In this document: one piece after another, positions 1 through 12,589 of the stretch
Layout of the letters: the number at the start of each line of letters is the position of its first letter
How positions within the stretch are numbered: the first letter of the stretch is position 1
Assembly: GCA_026120185.1 (NCBI GenBank)
Contig: JANUWF010002425.1
Location: forward strand, 1,178,001-1,242,000
Direction of reading: 5' to 3'
Source of the DNA: Voacanga thouarsii
Lineage: Eukaryota; Streptophyta; Magnoliopsida; Gentianales; Apocynaceae
Length of the DNA stretch: 64,000 nt
Made by a program: the position numbers and the translations under genes
The notes under the pieces: generated by a model
The model's database searches: none
What the model was told of the DNA's origin: nothing
The model's input: the letters and a program-made list of their open reading frames with translations, nothing else

Positions 1-676
1 GATGTAAGGTTTCATGGTAACGGACTATGATGCAGGGTTTCATAGTCTACCATTTTATAAGAAAGTATACGAGTGGTTATTTTGTACATAGAATGGCAAT
101 ATCCTATTCCACTTTATCTTATAAGTAAGGGACTACGTTGCATTGTTTCATAGTCCTTCCGTTTTGCAAAATTTAACGAGTAGATTCTCCTATACATGAA
201 TTATGGATTTAAGCTTCTCTGCTTATTTTGCCTTACAGTGTTGAGCAGACTATACAAATAACTACTCTATGATCTTTTAAATTTTTATGCAATGACTTGG
301 AACCTTTCTATAAAGTTTCCAACATACATTACAAATGTATTTTGAACTCGCATAGAGCATACACAGGACTCACTGAGAATTCTCTCCTCACACGATTTTC
401 TCTGTCATATTTTAGGAAGTACTAGTCTCAGCAAGATGGAACTTATTAGGATCCAAGGCTTGGAATAATGTTTATGTTTTATGAGCTTCCACATTGAGAT
501 TGTAATTTCTTTTGTTGGTTTTGATCCTCTAACTTTGTATAAGTAATGTTGTATTGTAATAAATTTTTAAGTTTTGATATCTTTTATCACTTTTACTTAG
601 TTATAAAGACCACTGGTCCTAAGGACGGGACGATATCCCCGACCCTCTTCTAGTCACATAATAGCGGGGTGTTGCA
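1..676 (-). mobile_element. Giant TGTAACACCC-type LTR, 5' part (runs off the window start)
   Basis: Read on the minus strand from 676 downwards the sequence opens TGCAACACCCCG, then has the GTCGGGGATATCGTCCCGTCC and GTCTTTATAACTA blocks that also open the element at 8213 (+). A CTCAGTGAG block near 365-385 corresponds to the CTCAGTAAG block about 330 bp into the elements at 8213 and 62061. The family is probably a Ty3/gypsy lineage with very long LTRs (Tekay/Del-like); that assignment is from memory of LTR ends, not from a coding domain. It lies directly against the Athila-like gag relic, so it probably inserted into that element; the expected 5-bp duplication would be AAGAA (677-681), but the other end is outside the window. 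Confidence 0.6.
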
Positions 677-827
677 AAGAAGACTTTGAGAAGATTATGG
701 AGAGAAAGGCAAGAGAAGAATTTGGTAATTCAAGATTTTGAAGAAGGTAGATTATATATCCTATTAGAAAAGTTAGAGACTATGAAAAATATTATTGGTA
801 ATGTTGGAATTCATGGAGATAAGGCTT

Positions 828-2085
828 AAAATAGGAATGGAAATAGAAATGGAAGAAGAACAATCAGAGACTATGTGAGACCTTTACTACATGGGACAGA
901 ATCGAGTATTTTAAGGGCACGAGTGGAGACAAAATATTTTGAGCTAAAACCGCCATGCATTCAAATTGCAGCAGACTTTACAATTTTATGGACTTCCAGA
1001 CGAGAATCTGCATGCGTATCTGGCAAACTTCTTGGAGATTTGCGATACTTTGAAACTGATTGGTGTTTCTAAAGATGCAATCAAGTTTAGACTCTTTCGA
1101 TTCTCTCTTAGGGATAGAGCAAAATCATGGCTAAAGTCACTTCCTCTGGGCTCCATTACCACCTGGATGATTTGATAGAGAAATTTATTACGAAGTATTT
1201 CCTTCCAACTAGGACTACAAAATGCAAGAATGATATCTTCTTTTTTGTTCAATTAGAATCAGAGACTCTATATGACTGCTGGGAAAAATAGAAGGAATTG
1301 TTGAGGAAATTCCCATACCATGGATTGGACTTAAGATTCCAAACGCTAACTTTTCATAAGGGGTTAAACTTTGCTGCTAAACAACTTTTTCATCCATCTT
1401 CTAGTGGGTATACAGCAACAAAAACTCCCAAAGTGTTGCGAGATTTGATTGAAAACATAGCAATAAATAACTACTCTTGAGGAAACCCAAAGCTAAGGGT
1501 ACACACTCAAGAGATGCATAGCATAGCATTAATGCAATGACAGCTATGAAAGTAAAGTTGAGGCACTTACCAAGAAGATTGATAAGATGAACATGAATCC
1601 TCAAACACTCATATGCTGAATTTTATGGATATGGTCATTCAAGTCATGAATGTCAGTCTATGGGTACCTATAGTGATTAAACGATGGAGCAAGTGGACGA
1701 ATGGAGAATGTGTATCAAGAAAACCATCTATATGGGAATACCTACAATCCTGGTTGACGTAATTATCCTAATCTCTCATGGAGTAACAAATGACAAGACC
1801 AACTATATCCGTAAGATGTTCAACCATGTCCAATGACTAGACCTCAAACCCTCTTTCGTATTATGCACCTCCTCCACCGTCCCTTCAACAGCCACAAAAG
1901 ACATCATTGGAAGATTTTTTTATCCAAACTGATCTTTTCCACCAACTTATATTTTCAAGGAATTGAAGCATCGATGAGGAATCAAGAAGCATCAATTCAT
2001 AACTTTAAGAACTAAATTGGGCAGATTGTGAAGTTCATTTTAGATAGGCAAAGTGGCACGCCTCCAGGGGGCAACTGATGCCAAT
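828..2085 (+). pseudogene. Athila-like Ty3/gypsy gag relic
   Basis: This is the capsid/nucleocapsid (Gag) precursor region of an Athila-type Ty3/gypsy retrotransposon. Pieces in different frames read in family order: RRTIRDYVRPLLHGTESSI and KYFELKP (860-955), then YGLPDENLHAYLANFLEICD and FSLRDRAKSWLKSLP (985-1160), ELLRKFPYHGLDL (1297-1335), LIENIAINNYS (1446-1478), and a proline-rich YYAPPPPSLQQPQKTSLED stretch (1860-1915). These match the usual Athila capsid order. At least two frameshifts and several stops break it, so it cannot make Gag. It ends near 2085 and is not followed by protease, reverse transcriptase or integrase, so the element is pol-less in this window. The lineage call is from recognition of the protein motifs; I am fairly sure of Athila-like Gag. 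Confidence 0.8.
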
Positions 2086-2780
2086 CCACGCGAAGAGCAT
2101 CGTAAAAACTAATTCTCTCTTGCTTTACTTCTACTTCATTGGGAAAATTTTTATTTATGTTTTTTTTTTTTGTTTACTTAACATTTTACTTGCTTTTGAT
2201 ATGCTCTGGATTTGGACTTTATTCTTTTGAACTTAGGCTCTTTGATTTGGATTTGGTATGTTTGTTTGTGTTTGTGTTTGTGTGATTTAGTTTAAATTAT
2301 GGTATGTTTTTTGTTAGGATTTCTATTAGTTTATTTCAAGTATTTAAAAAAAGGAAGAAAAAAGTAAAAAAAAAAAAAAAAGACAAAAAGATTTTTTGTT
2401 AGCTACTGGAAACTAGTCCAACCAATGCCTGTTCAAATCATTAACCTAGAGTTGATTTGATTTAGTAACATTAAGGTCATCAAGATATTGGGAGTAACCG
2501 GCACCTATTGGTATACTTGAACAGGCACCAGTTATACTGCTGAAACATAGAAACGATACCATTTTATTTGGAAAATTCTTATATGCACCTGCTGCACGTG
2601 CACTGGGTGCATTGAAGTGTTATACCACCTGCAACACTTATTGTACACTAAATATTGTGTACAATTTTATCTGCAAGTGGTATAATATCTCAATATTTTT
2701 CATTTTGTGTAAACTGGTTGGCATTCTATACTGTGAATTGGCCCCTATTATGATGTGAATTGGCGTTAGTTAGTTACGCA
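2086..2780. other. Non-coding internal region of the Athila-like element
   Basis: AT-rich, no ORF. It has T-runs, a 16-A run near 2370 and an ACCGGCACCTATTGG block near 2495 that recurs in degenerate form inside the 3' LTR (7260-7345). At 2573-2700 a piece starting GGAAAATTCTTATATGCAC with an internal palindrome around TTGTACACTAAATATTGTGTACAA resembles the foldback element at 50259-50413, but I cannot see a matching right terminal repeat. Confidence 0.5.
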
Positions 2781-2783
2781 TTT

Positions 2784-2793
2784 TTTATAAACC
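2784..2793 (+). promoter_or_regulatory. Internal TATA box ahead of the Athila-like extra ORF
   Basis: TTTATAAACC is followed about 30 bp later by a pyrimidine-rich leader (2815-2880: CTCCTCCTCTCTCACGG and TTTCTCTTTTCTCTCC), the usual layout of a plant Pol II promoter and 5' UTR. It sits upstream of an intron-like stretch and the extra ORF. No transcript evidence is available here, so the promoter is inferred from layout. Confidence 0.4.
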
Positions 2794-3111
2794 CGACAGT
2801 CGCTACTATAATTTTCTCACAAATTATTCTCCTCCTCTCTCACGGTTCTTTCTCTTTTCTCTCCATCCTTTTTTGTCGGTTAACACCCACTCTCTCATCA
2901 CATAATTGTTTGAAATTTTCCTATTCCCACGACTCTACTTCATGTTTCTTTTTGGAATCCATCACAAAAACTCCTATTTTGCATGAAAGATTCGATCTTT
3001 CGAGCCAATTTGAGACTGCCCAACACCTATTCACATCACCTGCAAAGCTTCATTCTCTGTGTTCACTACCGGTCGTGGAGCATTCTACACTCCCATTGCC
3101 CAAGCCCACTG

Positions 3112-4248
3112 GTGAATAACTTTAATTTCTTTTCACATTTTTCTTTACTCTTACGATTATTAGTAATGCTTTTTGGGCAATATTGATTGGGATTTATTTG
3201 GGTTTTTTGTTGTTTTGAAGGTACTTAATTTTATTTCTTGATGATTAACTTGGTCTTAATTTGTTCTTGTGTTAATGAATTTATGGAATTCGAATTACAT
3301 ACTCTATTGAGATTAAGATGTCTTATTGAACTTCAATTGTCATTTGAAATTTAGTATTTTACTGGTAGTATGCTTCTTGAATGGTTGAGTGAATAGCTAT
3401 TTTGGCTTTAAAAGTTTGAGAACTTCTGTGAATCTAGAATTTCAAAGTATGATTGGAGCATTTTATCTTCTTCTTTGCATTTTTTATTAAGTGAGATGAG
3501 AGCTGACTTTAATGTTGTGGTGCATTTGATGTTGATACATTTTGGGGTAATATGTTAATGAAATTGAGTGCAAGAGGAATTTTGATTATATTCTGATCTT
3601 TTGGGGTTTTGATCAAGCTAGAATTTTATTTTAGAAAAGGGGAATTAGACTGAAATTTACTTAATTATTTGGGTGTAATTGAATTGGAAAATGGGTATAG
3701 TGACTGGTGAAGTACTAGAGTTCATGTGTTTTGCCTGATTGGGGATTTTGAAATGTAGCTTGTTAGAGGATGAGATTTGTAACTAATATTATTTTTCTTT
3801 GGGATTAACTAGAGTTTAAATTTTAAATGCATCTATAATGGAAATACTTTTTCGCATGCACTGGTGCTTTGTTTCTATTAAATGCAATTGATTGAAATTT
3901 TGCATGTGGTTGAATGAGGTCGAATCAATGCAATGAGATGGTATGTTTTTACTTTTTGCTTAAATTGCACTGTACTTTGAGGCTGAATTTTATGGATGCT
4001 TAATTAAATTTTTTGTGACTAAATTGGAATTACTCTTACTTTTACTCTCTAATAACATCTTTTGTGCTTTACTTCTGGGTGTTTATATTTTCAAATCTTT
4101 GTGATTTTGTTGTGGTTGTGATTTGGATATTGATTTGTAATTTGAAATTGATATTGAATTGGTCGTGGTTCTACAGTGAATTGGATTGGAGGAATATTGC
4201 TGAAGTTAAATTATTGTGTTGAGTTGGATTGTTGTTGATATTTGACAG
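3112..4248 (+). other. Putative leader intron (GT-AG) before the extra ORF
   Basis: The donor is CCACTG|GTGAATAAC at 3111/3112 and the acceptor TATTTGACAG|GAG at 4248/4249. Between them lie 1,137 bp of T-rich sequence with long TTTG-rich stretches, stops in every frame and typical plant-intron composition. Upstream is the CT-rich leader from 2815; 53 bp downstream is the ATG of the extra ORF (4302). A spliced leader would explain how a 3'-proximal ORF is expressed. The donor fits only moderately (GTGAAT) and splicing is inferred. Confidence 0.4.
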
Positions 4249-4301
4249 GAGTAGACCTCTTTCTATCTATACCCCTTTTTTTTTCTGTCTATCATTCCAC
4301 T

Positions 4302-5682
4302 ATGACACCTAGAGCCTCCAAGTTTCCTCTCAAGATGAGGAGGGATAAAGCTTCTTCTTCTTCTCAGCTTCCCCCTACTATTGACCCTACCCTCCCTCCT
4401 GGACGTTTTGTAAATGATGACTGCGAGAAATGGTATACATCTAGGCTCCATAGTGGAGAAGATAGTTGATCTTAGGTTTGATCGGTGCTTATTATCCCAT
4501 GTTGATGAAATGATTATTCACCAGCAAGTTGTAAGAGGCATAGTATTTTGAGGTATATAGGCACTGTGGTTAGAGGGTATGCATTCATTTGACTAAGAAA
4601 GTCCTAGCCACCATTCTTGAGACAGAGGATACGGGACCCTGGGTAGATATAAATGCCTATAATAAAAGGGTCACCTCTGAGCTTGCCTGGGATTACTTTG
4701 CTATCATATAGGAGTTTGGACTTTCCTATACTCAAGCTAGGTCTACTATGGCCATTCAGGTGATCAATATGCCCCTTCGTTTTAGGCTTATCATATATCT
4801 TCTAGGTTTTAATATGGCTCGTAGGGCTAGTAATTGAATAAGGATCAAGTGATTGACCTTTATGCCCTTTATAAGATGGTTCACTCTGAGACTATCTCAC
4901 TAGCTCCTATCATCATTTCTTACCTGCGAGAGGTTGTAGCCTCATGCTACGCCTCCAAAAATTTTATTTCCCCCCTCCTTATTACACATATTCTCCAGTA
5001 CTTCCATGTTCTTTTTTAGGGAGAGACCTATTACCATCTCTACAGGAGATATAGTTTCTAAGAAAACCCAAATTAATTGTGGATTCTCCTATGATAGAAT
5101 GAGAGAGAGAGAGAGATGATTAACTCCTAGAAAGTGCATAGATGGGGTGCAAGAGTAGAAGCAGCCACACAGCCATAGCCAAAGCCACAAGAGCCAGATC
5201 ATGAGTACCCCTAGCAGCTAAAGCTGATGCCCCTAGCAGCAGATACATCTCGAGGACCTAGACCCATCAGGGTTCAGCGCGCTACTACCGCCTAATTTTA
5301 AGAGGGGATGAAGGGTTCTTTGGGTAGGATTGAGGTAAAGTAGGCAAGGCTATGGATTGATGTCACCCAAATCAGAGACCTGTACGTTGTTTAGTACATG
5401 TAGTTTAAGGATCAGGCTAAGATTCTTGATGCCAAATGGGCAGAGGGCGAGAGAACCTCTAAAGAGTAGGACAGACAGCTAACTAAGATGAAGTAGCATT
5501 AGCTGAGATAGAACAAGCAACTAAAGGATCTCCAATGCAAACATATAGTCTGAAACGCCTTTATGAGGCACGTCTGGTAGCTGATCACTCCTGGCAGCCC
5601 TTCTTCACCTGATAGCCTTACAGGATCAGACAGACAACATGATGGTAGTATCTCTAGAAAGCTACAGCCCCCTCAAGACTAA
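4302..5682 (+). pseudogene. Athila-like extra ORF (env-like position) relic
   Basis: Many Athila elements carry an additional ORF between pol and the 3' LTR, often called env-like; its function is not settled. Here it starts MTPRASKFP with a Lys/Ser-rich basic segment, then PPGRFVNDDCEKWY, then scattered frames reading INAYNKRVTSELAWDYFAII, MPLRFRLIIYLLGFNMARRA (4770-4825), VIDLYALYKMVHSETISL and LLITHILQYFHV (4850-5015), ending in a Gln/Pro-rich and charged tail near 5150-5680. I see no convincing signal peptide or transmembrane segment in these pieces. Numerous stops and frameshifts make it a relic. It could equally be grouped with plant transposon proteins (plant-mobile-domain-like). The position after a leader intron and before the 3' LTR supports an element-encoded accessory gene. 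Confidence 0.5.
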
Positions 5683-7003
5683 ATTACAGACAATTCTTAT
5701 TTTCTTGTTTCATTTTATTTTGTTCGTGCACACTTATTGAATATATTTTTACAGCTTTCTTAGGATTTTTAGTATCAATACATTAATTTATATTATTTCC
5801 TTATCTTTAAAGTATAGTCTATTTAATTTGATTCTTTTTTTTTTATCTTATTTCCCTTTTATTGTGGAAGGATTTTTTGGAAACACATGGAAATGCTGTT
5901 CTTTTTCTTCTCTTCAGACAATTGTGGGATTTGAGCTTTACACACTTGGGAAGTATTGTTACTCCCTTTCTCCCTTGTCCCTATGTAATTAAGTCATGTT
6001 GGATATGTTCAATGGGTATTTGTGGCTAATAAGGACATTTCCCAATTCAAATATAGGGGAGAGATTTATGAATTATTTTCTGCAAGAATTTATTGAAGTT
6101 CTTTGAGCTTTTCTCTCATATATAAAAAAATAGGCTAATTTTTTCGATTTTTGGCATATATGTACTCTTATAAGATTGTTATTCTTTTTCTCTGGGTACG
6201 AAAATTTGGTATAAGATTGTTTGACTGAGATATTCTTAGGTAAGCGGGTATATTTATTGTGACATAGTCTAAATCTTGAGAATTTGACTTAACCTTGTCT
6301 ATGTTTTAGTAAATGTTGTGACACCTTGTTTCTTGGAAATTGGTGAGTGCTTTGTGATGAAATATAAGTAGAAATTTTTTATTAGTTTATATTCTATGAT
6401 CTTCTTGCTAGTTCTTACTCTAAGTTCGAGTAAAATGGATTGCGGTAAAAGAATGAGAGTATAGAGTAAGGTAATGCAAAAGATGAATATCTTTAATTAC
6501 ACATATTTATTAGGCATTTGCATTACGTTTCCCTAAAAGAAAATGAGAATCTAATGAGGGTAGTGTAAAAGTTGAAAAATCTTTATTTATCTATCTTTAT
6601 TTGGCAATTACATCACCCTACAAAAGTGAGTATATAGAACAATCCTCTATTTACTACATGCATTTCAGTAACATTAAGTTGGCTCACTGTTCCTAGCTTA
6701 TATGAATCATTTGGTTTGTATGCTTGACTTAGGAGATAAGGTTAAGCATGTTAAATAAGTATAGACTTTTTGAAGTCAATTTTGATGGCCTTAGCTTTAT
6801 CTATTCAAATACATAGGTTTATATGAGTCTAGCTTGATTGGATAGTCTTGAATTGAATTCTTATCTAAAAAGAAAAAGAATATCCTTGTTATGAAAGTCA
6901 ATGTTGCTAAAAAAGCCATTCTTGGTCAAAACACTATTTGCTTGGAATGCTTATTGTTTTGATAATTTGTTCGGGGACAAGCAAAATTTTAAGTGTGGAG
7001 AAG
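5683..7003 (+). other. Athila-like 3' untranslated region and polypurine tract
   Basis: There is no coding signal. The stretch is T-rich with a few decayed direct repeats (GAATATCTTTAATT and GTAAAAG blocks at 6440-6590). It ends with GGGGACAAGCAAAATTTTAAGTGTGGAGAAG (6973-7003), the purine-rich tract that typically precedes the 3' LTR in Athila-type elements. Confidence 0.55.
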
Positions 7004-7724
7004 TGATGAGCAGGTAAAATGTGCATATTTTAGTGTCTTTTGCACTATAATTGTTCAAAATTTTAGACTAGATGACTACTCATTTCCCTTAATTTTTTCC
7101 TTATTTTGTGTTGATCTCATGAAATAAGATTTCTTAAAGAAAATAATGTGAAAAAGCACAAGAAAGAAGTTGAAGAAGACATAACCGCTATCTAATAGAG
7201 GTAGGAATAGGTGCCAGTTTAATTTAGAGATTAGAGGAATTCAAACTACTGGGAGCAACTACCACCGGTCTAAGTAGCTTAACAGGTGCCGATTTATATA
7301 AAAGTAAGTAACCGGCACTGAGTAATGCACATAAACAGGCGCATATTAATGTTGCATGGGCTATTGTTCTATGATTTTTAGGGCTTTTTCAAAGAGTACT
7401 ATAAATACCCCAGTAACTCACGAAATTGAAACGAATGTTGAAGAGGAAGAGAGCCAAAAACCCTAAAAATCACCAATAATCAAAAGAGAAAGGATCAAGA
7501 GAGGCCATTGAAGGGGAAATGAGGTATCGTCAAGAAGAAATGTATAAAAGAGAAGAGACCCAACTTGTCTAAAAGTTTTTCTCTTTTCTATTTGTAATTT
7601 TTGTCTTGATTTTATTGGGTATTATAAATTTATATTGTATTTAAAAGATTGAACCTTTATTATGCCTTATTTTTGGATATCTTTTTAGTTAATAGAATCT
7701 ATTTTGAGCATTTAATCAGTTGTG
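7004..7724 (+). mobile_element. Athila-like 3' LTR, truncated on the right
   Basis: It begins TGATGAGCAGGTAAAATGTGC immediately after the polypurine tract. A TATA box (TATAAAT, 7400-7406) and the following AAACCCTAAAAATC leader fit the U3/R part of an LTR. The right end is not seen because a copia-type LTR begins at 7725. No 5' LTR of this element is in the window, so its age cannot be read from LTR divergence. Confidence 0.6.
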
Positions 7725-8212
7725 TGTTGGAATATATGTCCAAAATAAACTATATATATTTCTGTGTTTTGAAAACTAATAAACTATTTCATCATTAATG
7801 ATTGTTTGTTCATATATAATTGCACATAAAGGTCCAAATATGTTAGTAAATGATCCATGTGTTGAGTCATGCTTTACAGTAAGGTTCAGATCAAAGGCTA
7901 CTAACATAAAAGCAAAAACGTTCTTGGTTGATTGATAAAATTGGACACTTCATCAATGTTTAGATCATTACATAATAATTTGTAAATTGGGAATAATTTA
8001 CCTTTAACTAGTGAGTAGTCCTCTCACACTAATAGTATAAGCGCATTTGTAATACATAGAACTAGACCACATAGTAGTAATTTTTATAAAAGTACTATAA
8101 TAAATAAAGATTGGACTATTGTTGCTACTCTGCGGACAAGTACCCTAAGAGTTGATTATAAGTTAGTGATCTAGTGAAATTGGACTTGTGCACTTTGATG
8201 TATGATGGGTAA
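7725..8212 (+). mobile_element. Copia-type LTR, left part (split by the 8213 insertion)
   Basis: It starts TGTTGGAATATATGTCC, a common opening of plant Ty1/copia LTRs, and inserted into the Athila-like LTR. It is cut at 8212 by the 4.7-kb element and continues at 12904, with GGTAA duplicated at the break. I see no polyprotein, so this is a solo or truncated LTR. Confidence 0.5.
8208..8212. repeat. Target site duplication GGTAA, left copy
   Basis: GGTAA lies directly before TGTAACACCCCG at 8213 and recurs directly after TTTCACA at 12904-12908. A perfect 5-bp duplication at TG...CA ends is the signature of an LTR retrotransposon integration. Confidence 0.85.
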
Positions 8213-10164
8213 TGTAACACCCCGTTACCTAGGCTCGCTAGGGCCGGGGATGTCGCTCCGTCCAAAGGACAAGGGGTCTTTATAACTAGGTCACCCAAAT
8301 AAAATAGCGGATTAAAATAATACTTTAACTAAAAATTTTATTATATCCCAAGAATAAATCCATGAATTCCCAAACACAAATCCATAAATAAAAATTATCC
8401 ACTCTCAACTCCCCAAAGCAATACATAAGAATAAATGACAAACATTCTCTTCCAAGGCAGATAACACTAGCTACTCATCCCCACAGCAGGATCGACCTGA
8501 AATCATGGTAAAAAGAGTGATGAGACAGAAATCTCAGTAAGCCCCGTGTGTGAGTTGGGCTAAAAAGACAAAACACTTTTCATGATGCATGCACTAGCAG
8601 TATATCAAAAGCTTGGCATGCATTCTTTACAAATTTAACTCCCACTTTTTGGAAGATAGTAGTGAAAAGTCATGGAGCAAAATGCTCTTAAAATATTTTG
8701 TTTGGAAATATATAAATAATTAAAAGATTTTGAGCTTTGAATAAAATTCCAATAACACTTTAGAATAGTTCCACGAAAATAGCTCATCAATTAAAGTAAC
8801 CAAGTTAATCTGACAGGGCATAGAGGTGGCTCTCACTCCTGTGAAGCACTTGACCCCCAACACTTGGTGAAAGGGCACAGAGGTGGCTCTCACTTAATCC
8901 AAACCGACTGTCCCACTTCCGGCCGTCGGTTCTACCAGAACCCCGTTGCTAGCTGAGGATAGCTCAGCCTTCTATACTGACACCTTGATCGAAAAGAGTC
9001 AATCTCTCGGAGGTGGCCACCTGCCAAGAGATATCCCCAGACCAACCAAAGGCTGGTATAAAGGCCTAGCCCCCATTGAGTACTCAACGTTATTCAATCT
9101 TCACAATTCATAAGGCTCCAAAGTGGAACCTACAAAATTAGCTCAATACAATTCCAAACAACATTTTTCAACTCGTACAAAATTTTTAGAATGCATGGTT
9201 TTAAGTCAATAATTTATTCCACAAATTCATAGTGGAGGAGCCACATGCTCAAATAAGTCATGCTCTGATTTTCAAAAATTAGATGCATGCCCAAAAATTT
9301 ATCTCTTGCATATTCAAAACAAATCAAAATGTTTGATACTTGGCTCCTAAGTCATGCCTGACACATTTTAAAAATTTATAAATCTAGAAGTTTCTAAAAT
9401 TAGAAGTTTTCCGAATGTAGAAAGTTTCCAAAATAAGAAGGTTCCAAATATAGAGGTTTTCAAAATTAGCTACCGTGCTAAAATTTCGTATTTGCAAGAG
9501 ATACTCACCAACCTGACTTTCAAATCAAGATAATAAAATAAAATCAATTTCATGAATGCAAGGGAACTTACCTTATCCTTAAACTTAGGGTATGAACTTT
9601 AGTAAGTTGGTCAGTAAGTTGATCCCTACCCTTGACAATCTTCTAAATCTATCAAAGAGTTCATATAAATTAATTACAGCACTTTCTAGATCATCCCAAA
9701 AGAAAATCAAGTCCAAAATCGACTTTCACAAATAAAACAAACTCAACTCACTACTACCATGATCCTAGTGTCCCAAGCTTTAAGGCCAAATAATAAATAA
9801 AAAGGGTTTATAAACTAAGTCTAATTTGATATTTAAAATAATTAGTGTTTTGGAAAATCGGTACTAATAAGTTGAAGATTTAAATCTCGCTAAAATAATT
9901 TAGAGTTTATTTGATAAAGGGTCCTAGGTTATATTCGGTAAAATAATGATGTATTAATAATTAAGTTGTTAGAAAATAATTGATAGCTAAAATTAGTTGA
10001 AAATAAATTTAATGAGTCTAGCTCGAAAAATAATAAATAAATTCTTAATGAGTTTTGATTAAAAGATAATAATTAAATTTTTAGTAATAAATATTTTACT
10101 AATTATAATTATCTCCATAAAATGCTTTATTTGATTTCATTATTTTAAATAATATCTATATATC

Positions 10165-10189
10165 TATATATATATATATATATATATAT
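10165..10189. repeat. (AT)n microsatellite
   Basis: A pure TA run of about 25 bp inside the solo LTR. Confidence 0.9.
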
Positions 10190-10922
10190 TATTTTTCTAG
10201 CAAAAGCTATTATTTATTTGACTAAAATATCCTTATTATATATAATAATCTAAATCTACCCCTCCTAGGGTTTTTTTTTTTTTTTTGAAATTACTAGCAA
10301 AATCATATTAGGAAATATTTTATTCCTGAAATAAAAATTAGCTTAGGGACAACTAAGTCACGATCATATTTCTATGGCTAACCACAATCATGAGCATATA
10401 CAATCCTTCAATTCATCAAATCATCCAAATCATGTATATAAGCATAGATCTAGACTTACTAAGGCATGATCTAACTATTACTAGCATAAATATAATCATA
10501 GCTTCAATAATCACACAAGAATATAATTCATATTCATCATAGATGACATAATCTCTAGCATACTTGATCATGGAGACATACATCAAACCCTAGAACACCA
10601 TATATTCAACTAAGATAAGCAACTCATGCAAAAATCCCATCTCCAACATATTCATACATATATTCATGCTTCAATCTCAACTCATCACAACCATATATAC
10701 TCAACCCTATTCATGATTCATCTTCTATCAACATCATCCTAGAGACATGAGTCTAGAATTTAAAAGAAGGGTTAAAAAAGGCTTACTTGATTGATGAATA
10801 CCTTGAAGGAGTTTCGAATGAATCTAAACCCCTAGATGCCTAAATCCATCCAAAGGAGATGAAGGAAGCATGGCCATGGTTGATGAAATCATTCGGCCAA
10901 GAGAGAGAGGGAGTGTTCGGTC

Positions 10923-10945
10923 GAGAGAGAGAGAGAGAGAGAGAA
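10923..10945. repeat. (GA)n microsatellite
   Basis: A GA dinucleotide run inside the solo LTR. It falls in a short open frame from 10870 that I do not regard as a gene. Confidence 0.85.
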
Positions 10946-12589
10946 AAGAAGAAGAGAGTCCATTAGCATATTTAAACACATATATATTCATTAGAGATCA
11001 AAGATTAGCGAATATGAAGTTGATTGAACAAACCTATCTTGAAGGTGTTCTTGAGCTTTCACAAAGTTTCTAATTTTTTATCCAAAAGAGCAAGTTGGAT
11101 TTTGTAGTTTGATGTTAAAAATGGCACGGATGGACTCACAACAATAAATAGTTGAAATCTGAAATTTTTAGAGGTGGTTTGAAATGATTTGGAGTGGTAT
11201 TAAGTGAAAGGAATGAGTAGGTGTTCTTGGTGTACTATGTGTTCTTGAAGGTTGAAGAGAATAGAAAGCTTTTGGATGGAGGCTGCTGAAATTCTGAAGA
11301 GATTAGGGCTGGCCAAATTTCTGTAGGGTTTAGAGAGATGATTTTGTGGTTTGGAAGGGAAAAGGAAAGGCTAGTTGTTGAAATCCATGAAGAATATTTT
11401 TGGGAAGCAATTTTGGAAACTAAATATTCAAGGAGATCTTTGATTATTGGACAGCTTTTGGAAGTCTGCCATGAACGAATTTTGGAGCAGTATTTTGGCT
11501 AAATGAATGCTGGTTGAAGGAGGCTAAAGGTGGCCAAAATTTAGAAGTATAATTGTGAAGGGAATGTCTTGTTGTTTGAGGAATATTTTATGGAAGGTTG
11601 CTAAATCATGTTGGCTGGAATTTTTGGTATCCAAATCAAGGCATGATTGCAAAGTTTTTTTGGAAATCTTTTAGGCAGACATGACTGGATTTTTAGTGCA
11701 GAACTTAGGGAGGATAATGGAGCTCAGTTAATGAAGGTTTAAGGGTGGTTTGTGCAGAAAAGGATGGAGTTTCGGCTAGGATAGAACTAGGAACAAAGCT
11801 GGAAATAAATCCTGCATAGGATTTTCGCCCTTGCTAGAATTTTCCCTGGGCAGTTTCGGCTGCCACTTTCAGCTTGCTTGCAAGGAGTTTGAAGGAGATT
11901 TCTGGGGTCTTCCATGGCTGGTTTCCAGCCTACTTTATGGAGAAAAAACGTGGCTAAGATGCTGAGCAAAAATTGGAAGAAAACAGCTTAGTTTCGGACC
12001 TCTAAAGCTGAGAATCTACCCAGAAATTTTTCTTGTTTTGCACAGTATTTGTGCAGCCCGAAAATGGCCAGAAAAATTCAGATTTTAAGCTAATCAAAAG
12101 GGACATTTTCTGGAAGCATTTGGGAGGGAATAATGGCTAAGAATTTCGACACCTTGAAGGCACAAAAAGCTAGAAATTTTCAGTTCAATACATGAAGGGA
12201 AATGAACTTAGCTAGAGTGAATTTTTTAGAAAGTTCACTAAGGAATTTAATTCACTTGAAATCTTTCCCCCTCTTCCATTGTTTCAGTCCATATGATGTC
12301 CTTTACTAAGACATTTCGAACCTTCAAAGCCACAGCACATTGCTAGAATTTTTCTAGAATAAAATTGGCTTGAACAAAATGAACAAACTAATGAATTGAG
12401 AAATAGGAAAAATTAAGGATCAAGAGGAAATAAATTCCCATTAGAAATTTTGTGTAGAGCAAAAGAGTAGGATTTGAAGACTCCTATCATGTCTCTCATA
12501 GGACAACATCTCTACCCTACTCCAAACACCACTAAGGCTGAAAATGATACTTCCCAAGCAAAAATAAAATTTAACCAAACTAAAGCTCC

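Noticed and set aside
10870..11073. 67-codon frame inside the solo LTR
   Set aside because: Spans a GA microsatellite and has no homology; LTRs of this family are non-coding.
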